Made by a program: the position numbers and the translations under genes. Source: Tritrichomonas foetus (Eukaryota > Parabasalia > Tritrichomonadida > Tritrichomonadidae). Taken from it: DNA of 18,258 nt. The notes beneath the pieces were generated by a model. That model was given only the letters and a program-made list of their open reading frames with translations. It did not search any database and was not told where the DNA came from. Shown here piece by piece: positions 17,734 to 18,258 of the stretch (position 1 is its first letter; every line of letters begins with the position of its first letter). The stretch covers positions 1 through 18,258 of the forward strand of contig MLAK01001299.1 of assembly GCA_001839685.1 (NCBI GenBank), read 5' to 3'.

Positions 17734-17741
17734 TCATTTCA
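17734..17741 (+). promoter_or_regulatory. Candidate Inr of the small basic protein gene
   Basis: TCATTTCA matches TCAYTWYT at seven of eight positions. It lies only about 54 bp from the kinase initiator on the opposite strand. The nearest ATG (17742) is in a different frame from the coding-like ORF starting at 17837, so the leader structure is uncertain. Confidence 0.35.
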
Positions 17742-17836
17742 ATGTGTGCGAACAGATATAGGCTGAATATTTTTGGCGGGATGAATAAACGAGTTCCCAT
17801 TCAAAAGTTATCAATTAAACGTGCACAAAATTTTCA

Positions 17837-18130
17837 ATGTCAGGAAAGAAAAGCGCCAGGAAAGCCTCTCCAACGAAAAGAGTTCAAATCGCACAGAACA
17901 ATATCGAAGTCCCATCGCCAATGGCACCAGGATATCTCACACGGAGACTGATAAAGCCTTGGAGAAGATCTGATTTGCTCGAATATTCAGAGACACAAAT
18001 TCCAGCTTCGCAAATTTGGGTTCAATCGCAACAGCAAATGTATGAATTGCAAGTGCTCGCAAAAAGTCGGGGATCTCCAGATTTGACAAAATATTCAGAT
18101 TCAAGTTTTTCATCACCTTATCCGCAATAA
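17837..18130 (+). CDS. Small basic Ser/Pro-rich protein, unknown function
   Basis: Protein of 97 residues not recognised as any family. The N-terminus is highly basic (MSGKKSARKASPTKRVQ), the middle has SPMAPGYLTRRLIKPWRR, and the C-terminal half is polar with SQIWVQSQQQMYELQ and a Ser/Pro tail ending SSPYPQ. No signal peptide or membrane segment is visible. Codon use and the raised GC content relative to the flanks support it as coding. The frame is closed upstream by a TAA at 17816-17818, so 17837 is the only ATG start. Another frame from ATG 17742 (69 codons) overlaps its 5' half and follows an initiator-like site; it could be an upstream ORF, or a one-base error could join it to this frame. 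The basic N-terminus and TP/SP sites hint at nucleic acid or cytoskeletal binding, but that is speculation. Confidence 0.68.
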   Translation: MSGKKSARKASPTKRVQIAQNNIEVPSPMAPGYLTRRLIKPWRRSDLLEYSETQIPASQIWVQSQQQMYELQVLAKSRGSPDLTKYSDSSFSSPYPQ

Positions 18131-18201
18131 GATTGAGTTTTTATCTAAGTTTTTTCTTCTGATTTTCTTGTTTAATAAATTTCATGTCATTTAATAAAAC
18201 T

Positions 18202-18258
18202 TCATTCTAAATTAAGTTTTTTTTCTTCTTTATGATGATTTTCTTCTTTATGATGGTG
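18202..18258 (-). CDS. Possible 3' end of a gene entering from the right
   Basis: On the minus strand the last 57 bases read as a His/Lys/Glu repeat (HHHKEENHHKEEKKLNLE) ending in TGA at 18202-18204. The underlying DNA is two 18-bp tandem copies (18221-18238 and 18239-18256), which equals a six-residue repeat. A charged repeat in frame with a stop fits the tail of a convergent gene cut by the window edge. Non-coding minisatellite DNA is the alternative. Confidence 0.33.
   Translation of the reverse strand, partial: HHHKEENHHKEEKKLNLE
18221..18256. repeat. 18-bp tandem repeat, two copies at window edge
   Basis: TTTTCTTCTTTATGATGA is followed directly by a copy differing only in its last base (G). 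The array may continue past the window. The 18-bp length is a multiple of three, compatible with coding on the minus strand. Confidence 0.8.

Noticed and set aside
1..18258. CRISPR arrays, bacterial operons and ribosome binding sites
   Set aside because: The window is eukaryotic, genes are widely spaced with initiators, and no regularly spaced direct repeats are seen.

Overview
The window is AT-rich eukaryotic DNA, most likely from a parabasalid (trichomonad) protist; Tritrichomonas is my best guess for the genus. The evidence is: intronless genes; a short Myb R2R3-type factor ending in Y-N-C-L-M-K-Y; a TKL-like kinase; an LRR-phosphatase fusion; Asn-rich nuclear proteins; and, at several start codons, a close match to the trichomonad initiator element (Inr, consensus TCAYTWYT) lying 5 to 40 bases upstream. 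The six uncalled bases at 121-126 and a 62-base T run suggest a draft assembly.

Layout from left to right. (1) A small putative secreted protein on the minus strand (start 510) with an Inr touching its ATG. (2) A 2 kb gene-poor stretch with a 37/38-bp tandem duplication, a degenerate 21-bp tandem array running into poly(T), and a possible decayed coding fragment. (3) A 978-residue LRR plus PP2C-type phosphatase. (4) A 1.7 kb spacer holding a roughly 400-bp imperfect inverted repeat with a GC-rich core. (5) An Asn-rich basic protein of unknown function. (6) A two-repeat Myb factor. (7) A 1.9 kb AT-rich spacer with a 134-bp segment bounded by inverted repeats. (8) A Gln/Asn-rich protein with a Myb/SANT-like domain. 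(9) A complete transketolase. (10) A minus-strand protein kinase with an N-terminal ubiquitin-like domain, broken by a single frameshift. (11) A divergent small basic protein sharing a very compact promoter region with the kinase. (12) Possibly the 3' end of another minus-strand gene at the right edge.

The genes do not form a pathway. The set mixes signalling (LRR-PP2C, Ubl-kinase), transcription (Myb, SANT-like, Asn-rich basic protein) and metabolism (non-oxidative pentose phosphate pathway), as expected for independently transcribed eukaryotic genes. The most unusual non-genic signal is the long inverted repeat centred near 6063. Pieces of its arms recur upstream of the transketolase gene, so it looks like a dispersed repeat family, perhaps a foldback/MITE-type element. 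I find no rRNA, tRNA, CRISPR array or convincing intron.
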